From Lota lota (taxonomy: Eukaryota > Chordata > Actinopteri > Gadiformes > Lotidae): DNA of 64,000 nt. The notes below the pieces were generated by a model. That model was not told where the DNA came from and did not search any database. It saw nothing but the letters and a program-made list of their open reading frames with translations. How positions within the stretch are numbered: position 1 is the first letter of the stretch; each line of letters opens with the position of its first letter. A program made the position numbers and the translations under genes. Location: contig JACYXH010000589.1 of assembly GCA_026745465.1 (NCBI GenBank), positions 236,001 through 300,000 on the forward strand, given 5' to 3'. Below are positions 10,492 through 20,581 of the stretch, one piece after another.

Positions 10492-11455
10492 AGCAAAGCA
10501 GACGCAGACAGAGAGATAGCTGATGGTGTGCAGGTCTTCACTGCTCTGATGCGCTACATTGAAAAGTGGCAGGATGATTTTAACCAAACAGTTAAAGAGA
10601 GACTGAAATCCACAGAGAAAGAAGCTGAAGACTTCATCAAAAAGCTGGAGCAGGAAGTGAAATATCTGACCAATAGAAGCTCAGAGGTGAAGCAGCTCTC
10701 ACACACTGAAGACCACCTCCACTTCCTCCAGACCTTCAGATCCCTGAAGAATCCTCCACCCATCAGGGACTGGACAACGGTGGAGGTCAGTCCTCCGTCA
10801 TACGTAGGGACCTTGAGGAGATCCCTGGATCAGCTGCAGGAGTCACTGAACATGGAGATGAAGAAGCTGTGTGCTGCTGCTGAACTGAAGAGGGTCCAGC
10901 AGTATGAATTAGATGTGACTCTGGATCCTGATACAGCTCCACCCCAGCTCATCCTGTCTGAGGATGGGAAACAAGTACATCATGGAGGTCAAAGGAAGAA
11001 ACTCCCTGTCAACCCTAAGAGATTTACACGGTATCTATTTGTTCTCGCGAGGCAGAGCTTCTCCTCAGGGAGATTTTACTTTGAGGTCCATATTAAAGAC
11101 AAGACTGCATGGGTTTTAGGAGTGGCCAGAGAGTCCATTAACAGAAAAGATGTGATCAGTTTGACCACTAAGAATGGCTCCTGGACTCTACTTAGACAAC
11201 GATAAGTTGGTATTTAAAGATAACCCTGATGTCCATCTCCCTCTGAGAGCTGGGCTCAAGAAGGTGGGGGTGTTTGTTGATTATGATGAGGGTCTGGTCT
11301 CCTTCTATGATGTGGAAGCCAGGGTTCATATCTACTCTGCTACTGGCTGCACCTTCAGTGAGCCTCTCTATCCATTCCTCGGTCCAGGGATCTATGTTTA
11401 TAAAGGTACAAACTCTGGCCCCCTGATCATCTCACCTGTCAATCAAACAGACTAG
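10492..11455 (+). pseudogene. TRIM (bloodthirsty-related) pseudogene, truncated and frameshifted
   Basis: From 10492 the translation (SKADADREIADGVQVFTAL onwards) matches the coiled-coil and PRY-SPRY (B30.2) part of the TRIM proteins at 20582-22207 and 62483-63892. The RING and both B-boxes are absent. Near 11185 the frame shifts within the SPRY (after SWTLL); the rest continues in another frame to the stop at 11453-11455, ending SPVNQTD like the paralogues. Residual features include LDPDTAPPQLILSEDGKQV at the PRY start and VGVFVDYDEGLVSFYDVEA. It cannot encode a working E3 ligase because it lacks the RING; a B30.2 fragment product cannot be excluded. Confidence 0.85.
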
Positions 11456-12060
11456 GACCTTTGTTTGATAATAAAATAATCAAATGACCAAAACCACTAA
11501 TGTTGTTTCCTGCATGGGAATCTCTACTATGTTGATCTGAGAGAACTGCATTAATTTTGTACTGCTGTCATTTAACAAGGATACATTCATTGAGAAAATA
11601 ACCCTGAAAATGTACTTTTTTTTAACAAATCGTTTTTATTAGTCTATACCTCTGAATTATGAATGACAACGTAATAAAACGTTTATTCACTTTTTATTTT
11701 GTACTCATGTTTCATGATTGAGAATATCTGCTATGTGAGATCTGAGAGAACTGCATTAATGTATATAATGTATAATCTGCTGTCTTTTAACAACGATCAA
11801 TTCGTTAAGAAAATAACCCTTACTAATATAAAATCTAACCCATTAGAAATTCTTAAATTACACTATTGTTCAAGTGTAATGCTATAAAATTGTAAACGGT
11901 TGCAGTTGTTTAGAACAAGTTGGGATGATTAGTTTGTATAACATAATTTTTAGTTTTTTAAACATTCGTTTATATTTCTGAATCATGAATGACAACATAA
12001 TGAAATGTTTGTGAACTTTTCTGATTCCAACAATAAATTGCAAAAAATTGAATGAGTCAT
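11456..12060 (+). other. 3' region of the TRIM pseudogene
   Basis: A/T-rich, without a gene. The beginning mirrors the region just downstream of the minus-strand TRIM gene (20200-20581). Contains aataaa-type signals near 12030. Confidence 0.5.
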
Positions 12061-12064
12061 TCTC

Positions 12065-12240
12065 ATTGGAATAAGTACATCATCAGTACAATATGTATTC
12101 AGTGTAATACATTATCAGTGCAATAGGTACATTCTCAGTACAATATGTAGTGGACTATGTCAATTTTCAGTGGAATAGGTACTTTCTCAGTACAATTTGT
12201 ATTAAGTAGAGTAGGTACATTATTAGGGAGATATAATAAA
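12065..12240. repeat. AT-rich minisatellite of the TRIM-flanking family
   Basis: Diverged tandem copies of the same roughly 35-bp unit as at 9340-9530 (cagtacaatatgtattcag and gaataggtac motifs). Confidence 0.7.
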
Positions 12241-12842
12241 TGTACATTTGTTGCCTAAAACCCCTATTTTACACATTATGGGATTCATGGAAGGATTAAA
12301 ATCACTGATCGATTGCACAAGTTTTTAGCTGATGACCCAGTCAATGGCTTAATGTCCACCATACAACAACCCAACATGTGTTACACCTTACACAAAGGTC
12401 ACAGTGACTACATGTAAAGATTCACCCCATGTGTGTGAGTACTGTGACTTTGTCTTGTCAGCTCTCCTCTCCTCTCCCTCCTCTCATCTTAGTTTCTCCT
12501 CTCTCCTTCCTCTCCCTTCTCTTCCTCCTCTCTGCCATCTCTGCTCTGCTTTCTAGCTAATCTGGGATTATGGTCATCCTTGTCATGCATACACATTGTG
12601 TACAAATTACAACAGTAAGCATATTTTGATTAGTTTAATAAAATATTGTTAAGTACTTTAACTTTAATTTAGTTAGTCCATAATTTAAATAAAGTGGGAA
12701 AGATTTGTCCATGACAGCTTATGGGTTTACAAGCAAATATCATGGATGTTAGAAATCAAAACAATGATCCCGCACACACACACTCCTGTAACTCTATGTG
12801 TGTGTATGTGCGTAAATGTGTGTGTGTGTGTGTGTTTGTTTA

Positions 12843-12870
<28 letters not shown>
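12241..12870. other. No gene recognised
   Basis: Contains a CT-rich stretch (12465-12555), A/T-rich sequence and a (GT)n-rich tract from about 12800 to 12878. I see no supported coding exon. Confidence 0.5.
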
Positions 12871-12873
<3 letters not shown>

Positions 12874-12880
12874 GTGTCAC

Positions 12881-12937
12881 CTCCGTGTCCTGGTTGGTGT
12901 CACACACGTCTCCAACCAGGTCGTTGTCTTCATTCGT
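12881..12937 (-). pseudogene. thbs3: Thrombospondin type-3 repeat exon (thbs3-like)
   Basis: 57-bp minus-strand exon with AG acceptor and GT donor (gtgaca), phase 0-0, encoding TNEDNDLVGDVCDTNQDTE. This is the calcium-binding thrombospondin type-3 motif (D-x-D/N-x-D-x-x-G-D-x-C). It follows, in gene order, the exon at 13171-13296, but the two do not join in frame: the upstream exon ends one base into a codon, which would put a stop three codons into this exon. Part of a decayed thbs3-like copy. Confidence 0.65.
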
Positions 12938-13068
12938 CTGTAATGTGGAAACAAATCTTTATTCTAAAATATGTTTTGACACAAGAAAATGTGGAAGTAC
13001 CCTGATTATAAATAAACATTTTAATAAATGTACATGCTGTGTATTCATGTTTGTGAACTACTGTATGA

Positions 13069-13108
<40 letters not shown>

Positions 13109-13170
13109 GTGCGTGCATGTGTGACTATGTGACTGTGTGTGTGTGTGCATGTGTGACTGTGTGTGTGTAC

Positions 13171-13296
13171 CTTGGTAGGGTGTTAAGGAGGGGAGTTCAG
13201 GACAGCTGTCGCAGGCGTCCCCCACTCCGTCCCGGTCCCGGTCCGTCTGCATGGGGTTGGGGACCCGGGGACAGTTATCCAGGACGTTGGGGATGC
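13171..13296 (-). pseudogene. thbs3: Thrombospondin type-3 repeat exon (thbs3-like)
   Basis: 126-bp minus-strand exon (AG acceptor, gtacac donor) encoding [20 protein letters not shown] and then [11 protein letters not shown], very like thrombospondin-3. After CPE the sequence diverges (LPSLTPYQ) and is longer than the family, leaving the exon in phase 1 rather than 0. This suggests a small insertion near the donor. Thrombospondin-3 is a secreted pentameric matrix glycoprotein that binds calcium through these repeats. Confidence 0.65.
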
Positions 13297-13299
13297 CTA

Positions 13300-13464
13300 C
13301 ACACACACACGTCTAGACACACACACACAGATGCACACACATGTTTAGACACACACACACACACACCTTAGGGGGGTAAAGACACATCCCTTGATCATCT
13401 CTCCTCTCTCTCCCCCCTCCTCTCTCTCCCCTCTCCCCTGTCTCCCCTGTCTCCCCTCCTCACC

Positions 13465-13545
<81 letters not shown>

Positions 13546-13672
13546 ATTCTCGGGAGGCAGTTCAAAATAAACTTTATTCAGTTCTACATTTTTTGCCTGT
13601 GTGCGTGCGTACGTGGGTGCGTGCGTGTCTGCGTGTGTGTACGTGTGTGCGTGCGTGGGTGAGTGTGTGTAC
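13300..13672. repeat. Microsatellites replacing missing thbs3-like exons
   Basis: (CA)n tracts, a CT-rich stretch, (GA)n arrays at 13472-13546 and GTGCGTGC repeats. In intact thrombospondin genes several exons (further EGF-like and type-3 repeats) lie between the two flanking exons. None fits here, so they are deleted. Confidence 0.75.
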
Positions 13673-13810
13673 CTGCGTGTGGCTCTTGGCGTACTCCAGG
13701 CCCGACCCGGATAGCGGGGGACCCCAGAAGCCTGCGGGACAGGGCCGGCAGGTGAAGCCCCCTGCGGTGTTGACACAGGAGCCAGGGGAGAAGCAGGGCC
13801 ACGCCCCGCA
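13673..13810 (-). pseudogene. thbs3: Thrombospondin EGF-like exon (thbs3-like)
   Basis: 138-bp minus-strand exon, phase 0-0, AG acceptor and GT donor. Encodes CFSPGSCVNTAGGFTCRPCP followed by a GFWGP...SGSGLEYAKSHTQ ending, the second EGF-like module of thrombospondin-3/4 type proteins, with its cysteine spacing. It joins in frame with the exon at 14360-14508. Its acceptor end is also copied in a tandem duplication at 13788-14003. Confidence 0.7.
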
Positions 13811-14003
13811 CTGGACACCATAGAATATACTTTATATACTCTATATACTTTAAATATGTACACGTGTACCTACACATTACCATACACACACACACGAGAA
13901 GCAGGGCCACGCCCCGCACTGGACACCATAGAATATACTTTATATACTCTATATACTTTATCTATGTACACGTGTACCTACACATTACCATACACACACA
14001 CAC
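13788..14003. repeat. Two-copy tandem duplication, about 106 bp
   Basis: gagaagcagggccacgcc to the (CA)n at 13893 is repeated at 13894-14003. The first copy holds the start of the EGF-like exon, so the duplication carries a broken piece of exon and acceptor. The second copy is followed by a third partial start (gagaagcagggg). Confidence 0.8.
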
Positions 14004-14139
14004 GAGAAGCAGGGGTACCCCACACTGGAACATATATCATACATATATTAAACCATTATACATCATATAGCAAATACATTATATACACACATACAAAATA
14101 CACAACACACATACTTTCTTCACACCCTCATCAATCCAT

Positions 14140-14350
14140 TACTGTGTGTGTGTGTGTACTGTGTCTCTCTACTGTGGGTCTCTACCGTGTGTCTGCTGTG
14201 TGTGTCTCTACTGTGTGTCTCTACTGTGTGTCTCTACCGTGTGTCTGCTGTGTGTCTCTACTGTGTGTCTCTACTGTGCGTCTCTACTGTGTCTCTACTG
14301 TGTGTCTACTGTGTGTGTCTCTACTGTGTGTCTCTACTGTGCGTCTACTG
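14140..14350. repeat. TGTGTGTCTCTACTG minisatellite
   Basis: Short irregular tandem units of tgtgtgtctctactg/ccgtgtgtctgc in the intron between thbs3-like exons. Cys-Val-Ser-rich frames here are repeat artefacts. Confidence 0.8.
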
Positions 14351-14359
14351 TGCCCCCAC

Positions 14360-14508
14360 CTCGTCCACGTCTTTGCAGTGGGTCCCGTTGCCGGTGGTTC
14401 CTGGCGGGCAGGAGCCACAGCGGCACCCTGGGAACTCAAAGGCCTCCATGCAGGACACGCACTTATAGCAGGGGCTAGGGGAACACCGCGACCACGGCTC
14501 CTGGAACC
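14360..14508 (-). pseudogene. thbs3: Thrombospondin EGF-like exon (thbs3-like)
   Basis: 149-bp minus-strand exon with AG acceptor (tgtgcag) and GT donor. Encodes RCSPSPCYKCVSCMEAFEFP and then GCRCGSCPPG and GNGTHCKDVDE, the first EGF-like module of thrombospondin-3. Ends in phase 0 and joins in frame to 13673-13810. Upstream exons (laminin-G-like N-terminal domain, coiled coil) are not found; the next 500 bp is a GACA-rich satellite. Confidence 0.7.
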
Positions 14509-14514
14509 CTGCAC

Positions 14515-15020
14515 ACACACAGGTCCAGGGAGACAGACAGGGAGACAGACAGAGGGACAGGTGGACAGACAGAGAGACAGACAGGTAGACAGACAGAGGG
14601 ACACGTGGACAGACAGGGAGACAGACAGGTAGACAGACAGAGGGACAGGTGGACAGACAGGGAGACAGACAGACAGGGAGACGGACAGAGGGACAGGTGG
14701 ACAGGCAGGGAGACAGGTAGACAGACAGACAGAGGGACAGGGTGACAGACAGGGAGACAGACAGAGGGACAGGTGGACAGGCAGGGAGACAGACATATGG
14801 ACAGACAGACAGACAGACAGACAGGGAAACAGGTAGACAGACAGACAGGGAGACAGACAGAGGGACAGGTGGACAGACAAGGAAACAGACAGAGGAACAG
14901 ACATAGGGACAGACAGACAGACAGACAGGGAAACAGGTAGACAGACAGACAGACAGACAGACAGAGGGACAGGGAGACAGATGGGCAGGTGGGCAGGTGG
15001 ACAGACAAACAGACAGTTTC
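14515..15020. repeat. GACA-rich minisatellite
   Basis: About 500 bp of cagacagggagacagacagag- and gggacaggtgg-type units. Ser/Leu/Cys-rich frames of about 200 residues on the minus strand are repeat artefacts. Confidence 0.92.
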
Positions 15021-15169
15021 AGTAATGACCTGAAACTTTAACGTAAATTGTTTGACAGGCCAAGATACGTTCAGATAAGATAAGATAATCAAGGCCATTA
15101 CTTACCACACACCTGGCACTCTAGGATAGAGTTCCGGATGAGAGACATCTCATCTCTCCTTTACCTTAC

Positions 15170-15264
15170 TAGACAAGAGGAGAGGAGAGAGGAGAGAAGA
15201 GAGAGGAGAGGAGGAAAGGTTAGGAGAGGAGAATATAATTAAACTATGAATACAGTCAAATATT

Positions 15265-15356
<92 letters not shown>
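15170..15356. repeat. GA-rich tract and long (CT)n array
   Basis: gagaggagaga-rich stretch to about 15230, then a nearly pure (CT)n array at 15266-15355. Confidence 0.92.
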
Positions 15357-15358
<2 letters not shown>

Positions 15359-15539
15359 GTCTTGTCGTAGCCCTCCCAGGATCTGGTTGAAGATGATGGG
15401 TTGACCAATCAGAGCCTTCGTATGGGCAACTTTTAACTAGTCTATCAAATAACTTGCTGACCACTGTACAAAACATAATAATTAAACTGAAAACACTCCT
15501 GCTTATCTTCCCTATATAAGAGGGGGATACAGTACAGTA

Positions 15540-15750
15540 AAAGATCACGTACGATGTGAAGTTAAGTGAATGTACAGAGTAAAATGGGAAGTTAAGTGAA
15601 TGTAAAGAGTACAATGGGAAGTTAAGTGAATGTAAAGAGTACAATGGGAAGTTAAGTGAATGTAAAGAGTACAATGGGAAGTTAAGTGAATGTACGGAGT
15701 AAGATGGGAAGTTAAGTGAATGTACGGAGTAAGATGGGAAGTTAAATTAA
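15540..15750. repeat. 30-bp minisatellite, about seven copies
   Basis: Tandem units of 30 bp containing gggaagttaagtgaatgta with variants aaagagtacaa, cggagtaaga and cagagtaaaa. Confidence 0.92.
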
Positions 15751-16490
15751 TGTAATATGTTAGAGAGTGAAGACAGAGAGAGTGATACAGAGTCTGAGAG
15801 AGTGAGACAAGGTGAGGAGTGAGGAAAGTGATGCTGAGTGAGCGAGGGAAGGCAGAGAGTGATATGGAGTGAGAAAGTGTCAGTGCGAAAAGAGGAAGCA
15901 GATTATCACGTCATTATGTCTGCTCTGCTACTGGGTGTGATGTCACAACCACCCATGGAGGAAGCTTCATCACACAACAAGCACCCTAATCTGTCCCCGT
16001 CGTCTTCCTCACGTAACCCTGACACCGTCCATACCATGAACCCTGACCTCTGTCACGCTGTCCTCTGTGGTGAAACTATAGACCTTCACCCGTGATGTCT
16101 CGCTGTAGGACCTGTACATCGTGACGTCACATTGCCATGACCGCCTTTGTTTAGGAGCACAGGAATGTTATTGGTGGTAAGGGTGTTTTGGTCATCGGAA
16201 CACAAAGTGACAAGAGTACCGCCAACTAAAAATCCCATGATGCGTTCTGATGTATGAGCCCTATAAGGTTAGAGACGGTTAAGTTTAGATAAAGGTTAGC
16301 TGGTTGCTTGTGGTCAGCGTGTAGCAGTTGGTTAGTGTAGAGCTGGGAGTGGGCGGAGTCACTAAATAGGTCTGATATGGGCTTCTAACAGTGTGGTGTA
16401 GTACAAGCAAGAACTGTTAAGACAAGAATAAACATCTACTGCTTCATTAACCCAAACTGCTACAGTGTTAGCATACGCTGAGCAACCGGT
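15751..16490. other. No gene recognised
   Basis: Low-complexity GAGAG-rich start, then apparently unique sequence. An open frame of 85 codons (15838-16095, plus) has no recognisable domain or clear splice context, so it is not called. Confidence 0.5.
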
Positions 16491-17263
16491 AGAAAGCTGA
16501 GACAGGTACACAGGTAGACCAGCGTAGAAAGCTGAGACAGGTACACAGGTAGACCAGCGTAGAAAGCTGAGACAGGTACACAGGTAGACTAGCGTAGAAA
16601 GCTGAGACAGGTACACATGTAGACTAGCGTAGAAAGCTGAGACAGATACACAGGTAGACTAGCGTAGAAAGCTGAGACAGGTACACAGGTAGACTAGCGT
16701 AGAAAGCTGAGACAGGTACACAGGTAGACTAGCGTAGAAAGCTGAGACAGGTACACAGGTAGACTAGCGTAGAAAGCTGAGACAGGTACACAGGTAGACT
16801 AGCGTAGAAAGCTGAGACAGGTACACAGGTAGACTAGCGTAGAAAGCTGAGACAGGTACACAGGTAGACCAGCGTAGAAAGCTGAGACAGGTACACAGGT
16901 AGACCAGCGTAGAAAGCTGAGACAGGTACACAGGTAGACTAGCGTAGAAAGCTGAGACAGGTACACAGGTAGACTAGCGTAGAAAGCTGAGACAGGTACA
17001 CAGGTAGACTAGCGTAGAAAGCTGAGACAGGTACACAGGTAGACCAGCGTAGAAAGCTGAGACAGGTACACAGGTAGACCAGCGTAGAAAGCTGAGACAG
17101 GTACACAGGTAGACTAGCGTAGAAAGCTGAGACAGGTACACAGGTAGACTAGCGTAGAAAGCTGAGACAGGTACACAGGTAGACTAGCGTAGAAAGCTGA
17201 GACAGGTACACAGGTAGACTAGCGTAGAAAGCTGAGACAGGTACACAGGTAGACTAGCGTATG
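16491..17263. repeat. 35-bp minisatellite, about 22 copies
   Basis: Highly uniform 35-bp units (agaaagctgagacaggtaca then caggtagacYagcgt). Y is C or T; reading along the array the pattern is CC, eight T, CC, three T, CC, five T. Confidence 0.97.
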
Positions 17264-17636
17264 TGTGACATGATAAGGATCCTATGTGAGCACACACTAA
17301 CAGCAGGCAAATTCACACAGCGCAAATCTCTTTGGATTAAAGGGTCAAGCATGAATCAATAAATGTAAACTGTTTACGCAGCAGGCCAATTTACTGGTCC
17401 TTAACTGGTGTGTGCGTGTGTGTGTGTGTGTGTGTGTCTTGACAGCTGCTATGTTATAACTGCTGCAATGGTTTTGAATGAGGGGTTGTTGTTTGGTTTT
17501 AACTCCCTTACCGTCTGAACGTTGAGCTGTAGGCTGATCTACACATCACCAGTGTGTAGGCCTATGTTGTCTGGTGGCTTGAAGACGTGGAATGTCATTG
17601 GTCAATGTGATCAGAGCGTGATCTATCCATCCATAT
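17264..17636. other. No gene recognised
   Basis: Apparently unique sequence with a short (GT)n tract near 17410-17436. Nothing coding is supported. Confidence 0.5.
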
Positions 17637-17637
17637 G

Positions 17638-17724
<87 letters not shown>

Positions 17725-17725
17725 T
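17637..17725. repeat. (ATCT)n tetranucleotide array
   Basis: About 22 repeats of tatc/atct, ending in one variant unit. Confidence 0.97.
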
Positions 17726-17776
17726 TATCTTTTGATTAGCAGTTCTGGTTAGAGTTGTCTGCAGGCTCGTTGTTAC

Positions 17777-17851
17777 GCCCCCCCCCCCCCCCCCCCCCCC
17801 CACCCCACACTCACACACTATGTCTCTCTCACTCACTCACTCACTCACTCA

Positions 17852-17920
<69 letters not shown>
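17777..17920. repeat. Poly-C, (ACTC)n and (CA)n arrays
   Basis: Poly-C tract at 17778-17800, six or seven actc units near 17829-17853, then (CA)n to 17919. Confidence 0.95.
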
Positions 17921-17924
<4 letters not shown>

Positions 17925-18015
17925 ATTAGAAGGGCATAGTTGAATAGTATGAAGGTGTAAAATAAAAGCAACGTGTATATGCCGTTGGCCTGGTGGTTGC
18001 GTGTGTCGAGGACAG

Positions 18016-18180
18016 CCACAGCAGACAGAGTAGGCGACGTCTTCCCCTGTCGCTGTCCGAGGTGCTGAACCACAGCAGACAGAGTAGGCGACGTCTTCCC
18101 CTGTCGCTGTCCGAGGTGCTGAACCACAGCAGACAGAGTAGGCGACGTCTTCCCCTGTCGCTGTCCGAGGTGCTGAACCT
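18016..18180. repeat. 54-bp tandem repeat, three copies
   Basis: Three nearly identical 54-bp units starting cagcagacagagtaggcgac. Since 54 is a multiple of three, every frame repeats an 18-residue motif; a minus-strand frame stays open over 121 codons, but nothing supports it as a gene. Confidence 0.9.
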
Positions 18181-18479
18181 CGGCTGAGTGATGACTTCAC
18201 ACGCTGCTGACAAGCCACTGACCGCGAGGTTTAGGAAATCACCCCCGGTGTACATACGCCATTTAAAAAGAAATAAACACGTGAAACACTTTGCAGGAAG
18301 AACTACTTGCATCCAAGTGAGATGAGATAAGAAAAACAGAATTGTTGGTAGCTTTTTGTGCTATACAAAAACTAAATGGCATTAAAAACAAGATTATGTC
18401 TGGTTCCTAAACCTATCTTCCCTCACTTACAACTATAGAAGACCATGTTAGCCAAATTACAACTTAAAATATGAACATT

Positions 18480-18995
18480 AGCAGATGTTTTTATCCAAAG
18501 CGTTCACTGAGATTAATGGCCAGGTTTGGGCTGCTCAGGTATTACATTGGGGATCCTTTGGACTAGGAGTCTAAACAAACCAAACAACTGGATCCCCTGA
18601 GGCCCTTAACAGTCCTGGTTCATTCTGGGGCTGCAGGGCTGCCGGCCCCCCTGTAAACGCCCCTTCAGTTCAGTTTCACCAAGCGGAGGACAGGTGTGTC
18701 ACATCAGCGCTTAATCAGCAGGTGACCAGGTAACCCTATCAGCCAATCAGAGGCGATGCCTGCAACAGCAGGTGTTTAACCTAGAGAGGGAGTCATCGAA
18801 TGCAAAGAATGCAAACCAATCTACAAATGGTGTAGAAAAGTCTGGTTGAACTATCAATTAATAGTCATGAACGTATTTATGAATTTGATTCCTTCCTGGA
18901 ACTACGGGCTGTTCTGTGGTTCTCTAGGGGCGTGGCACTAACTGCCATGCTCTACCGGTCGTGTCACACGGGACTAGAGATTCAAATCACGGAAA
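18480..18995 (-). mobile_element. Probable tRNA-derived SINE
   Basis: Read on the minus strand from about 18995, there is an A-box-like ggtagagcatggcagttag and a B-box-like gatttgaatctc, and at the 3' end (18480-18505) the cgctttggataaaaacatctgc-type tail shared by fish SINEs and their partner LINEs. The middle is diverged and A-/B-box order appears disturbed, so the copy is degenerate. Confidence 0.45.
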
Positions 18996-19043
18996 GGATT
19001 CCTGGAATTGTTGAGTCCCTACTTAATAAAACCATTTACAAAC

Positions 19044-19044
19044 C

Positions 19045-19091
<47 letters not shown>

Positions 19092-19190
19092 ATTCAGTAC
19101 AATAGAGAGAGAGAGATAATTCAGTACAATAGAGAGAGAGATAATTCAGTACAATAGAGAGAGAGAGAGAATTCAGTACAATACAGATTG
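19044..19190. repeat. (AT)n and (GA)n with 35-bp-type units
   Basis: atatat array at 19045-19069, then (GA)n blocks separated by attcagtacaatag units belonging to the TRIM-flanking minisatellite family. Confidence 0.85.
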
Positions 19191-19329
19191 AGAATGTAGA
19201 TATTCTACGAAATACATATTGTAGAGAATGCTCATTTTCCACTGAATATGTCCCATTCTACTTTTGTATATTTGAATTGAAATCAAAAAGGTTTAGAAAC
19301 ATTTTATTATGTTATCAAAATGAACACTT

Positions 19330-20200
19330 CACATTGTCAATATTTTCTACTTCCTGTAGTCATTTGCCATTTGATATCATTAAACGTATAAAAACCACGA
19401 ACAAGAGGAGAGGGGACAGAGAGATGGAGAGAGAAATGAACTTTAACTGAACATTTAGATTGGAAGACACAGGCCCAATGCTGTTGACACAGAGACATCG
19501 ATGACAGTCAGCTTCACTGTAGGAGAGAGGGAAGGAGAGGGAGAGAGGGGAGGATAGAGTGAGAGAAAGAAAGGGAAGGTGGGAGAGTGAGGGGAGGGAG
19601 AGGGAGAGAGAATCACGAGAGTCAGGATTGCGGGAACGAAGATGCTACCGGGTGGAGAGTAACAACGAACTGGCGCCGGCTGCTAGGAAGCGCGGTGGAG
19701 AAATAGGGAGCGTAGATTGGTGCTTGCTGGCAGTGTATGTAAACAGAAGCACGTGGAGAAGTGGCAGCCAGCGCCCGCTAGGTGGCGGCAGTGGACGGAG
19801 TGACACACAGGCCCAATGCTGTTGACACAGAGACATCGATGACAGTCAGCTTCACTGTAGGAGAGAGGGAGGGAGAGGGAGGGAGGGGGAAGAGGGAAGG
19901 TGGGAGAGAGAGGAGGGAGAGAGAGGGAAAGGGAGGGGAAAAGAGGTGAAGAGAGAGGAGAGACACTGAGAGGGAAGGAGAGAGGGAGGGAGAGATTGAG
20001 AGGAGGGGAAGAGAATGAGAGAAGGAGGGGGAGAGAGCGAAGGAGAGTAAGGAGAATGTACCTATTATTCTGAATAACATATGGTACTGAGAATGTAGCT
20101 ATTACACTGAATACATATTGTACTGAAAATGTACCTATTCTACTGAATACATATTGTAGAGAATGTAACTATTCCACAGAAAATTACCCCATTCTACCTT
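19330..20200 (-). repeat. TRIM downstream flank with a duplicated segment and GA-rich tracts
   Basis: A segment around 19467-19515 (acaggcccaatgctgttgac then acagagacatcgatgacagt) is repeated at 19806-19862, each followed by a GA-rich tract. The region is an inverted counterpart of 9535-9850 beside the TRIM pseudogene, and ends in the 35-bp AT-rich minisatellite (20055-20180). No gene seen. Confidence 0.7.
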
Positions 20201-20581
20201 TTGTACATTTTTATTGAAATAAAAAAGTGTACAAACATTTGATGTCATTCATATTTCTGAAGCATAAACTAATATAATAGTTTTGTTTAACAAACTAGAG
20301 ATATTTAACATGCACCTGCAAATGTTTACAATTTCATATTGTTAAATGTGTAAAAAACATTCAGCAGTGATCAGATATTGATCAATATAGTATATGTAAT
20401 CGAATCATGTATCATGGGTTATATTTTGCAATAGTCAGGGTTCTTTTCCGAATGAATTCCTTCTTGTCAAATGAAAGCAGTACAACATTAATGCAGTTCT
20501 CTCAGATCAACATAGTAGAGATTCCCATGCAGGAAAAAACATTTTTTGGTTGTTTCATTATTTCATTATCAAACAAAGGTC

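Noticed and set aside
14284-15098. Two minus-strand frames of about 206 codons, Cys/Leu/Ser/Pro-rich
   Set aside because: Translation of the GACA-rich minisatellite; the only real coding inside is the thbs3-like exon at 14360-14508, in its own frame.
15838-16095. 85-codon frame as a small gene
   Set aside because: No domain, no splice sites of note, low-complexity start; could be chance.
16491-17263. CRISPR-like regular spacing
   Set aside because: Units are contiguous with no unique spacers, in a vertebrate genome; this is a minisatellite.
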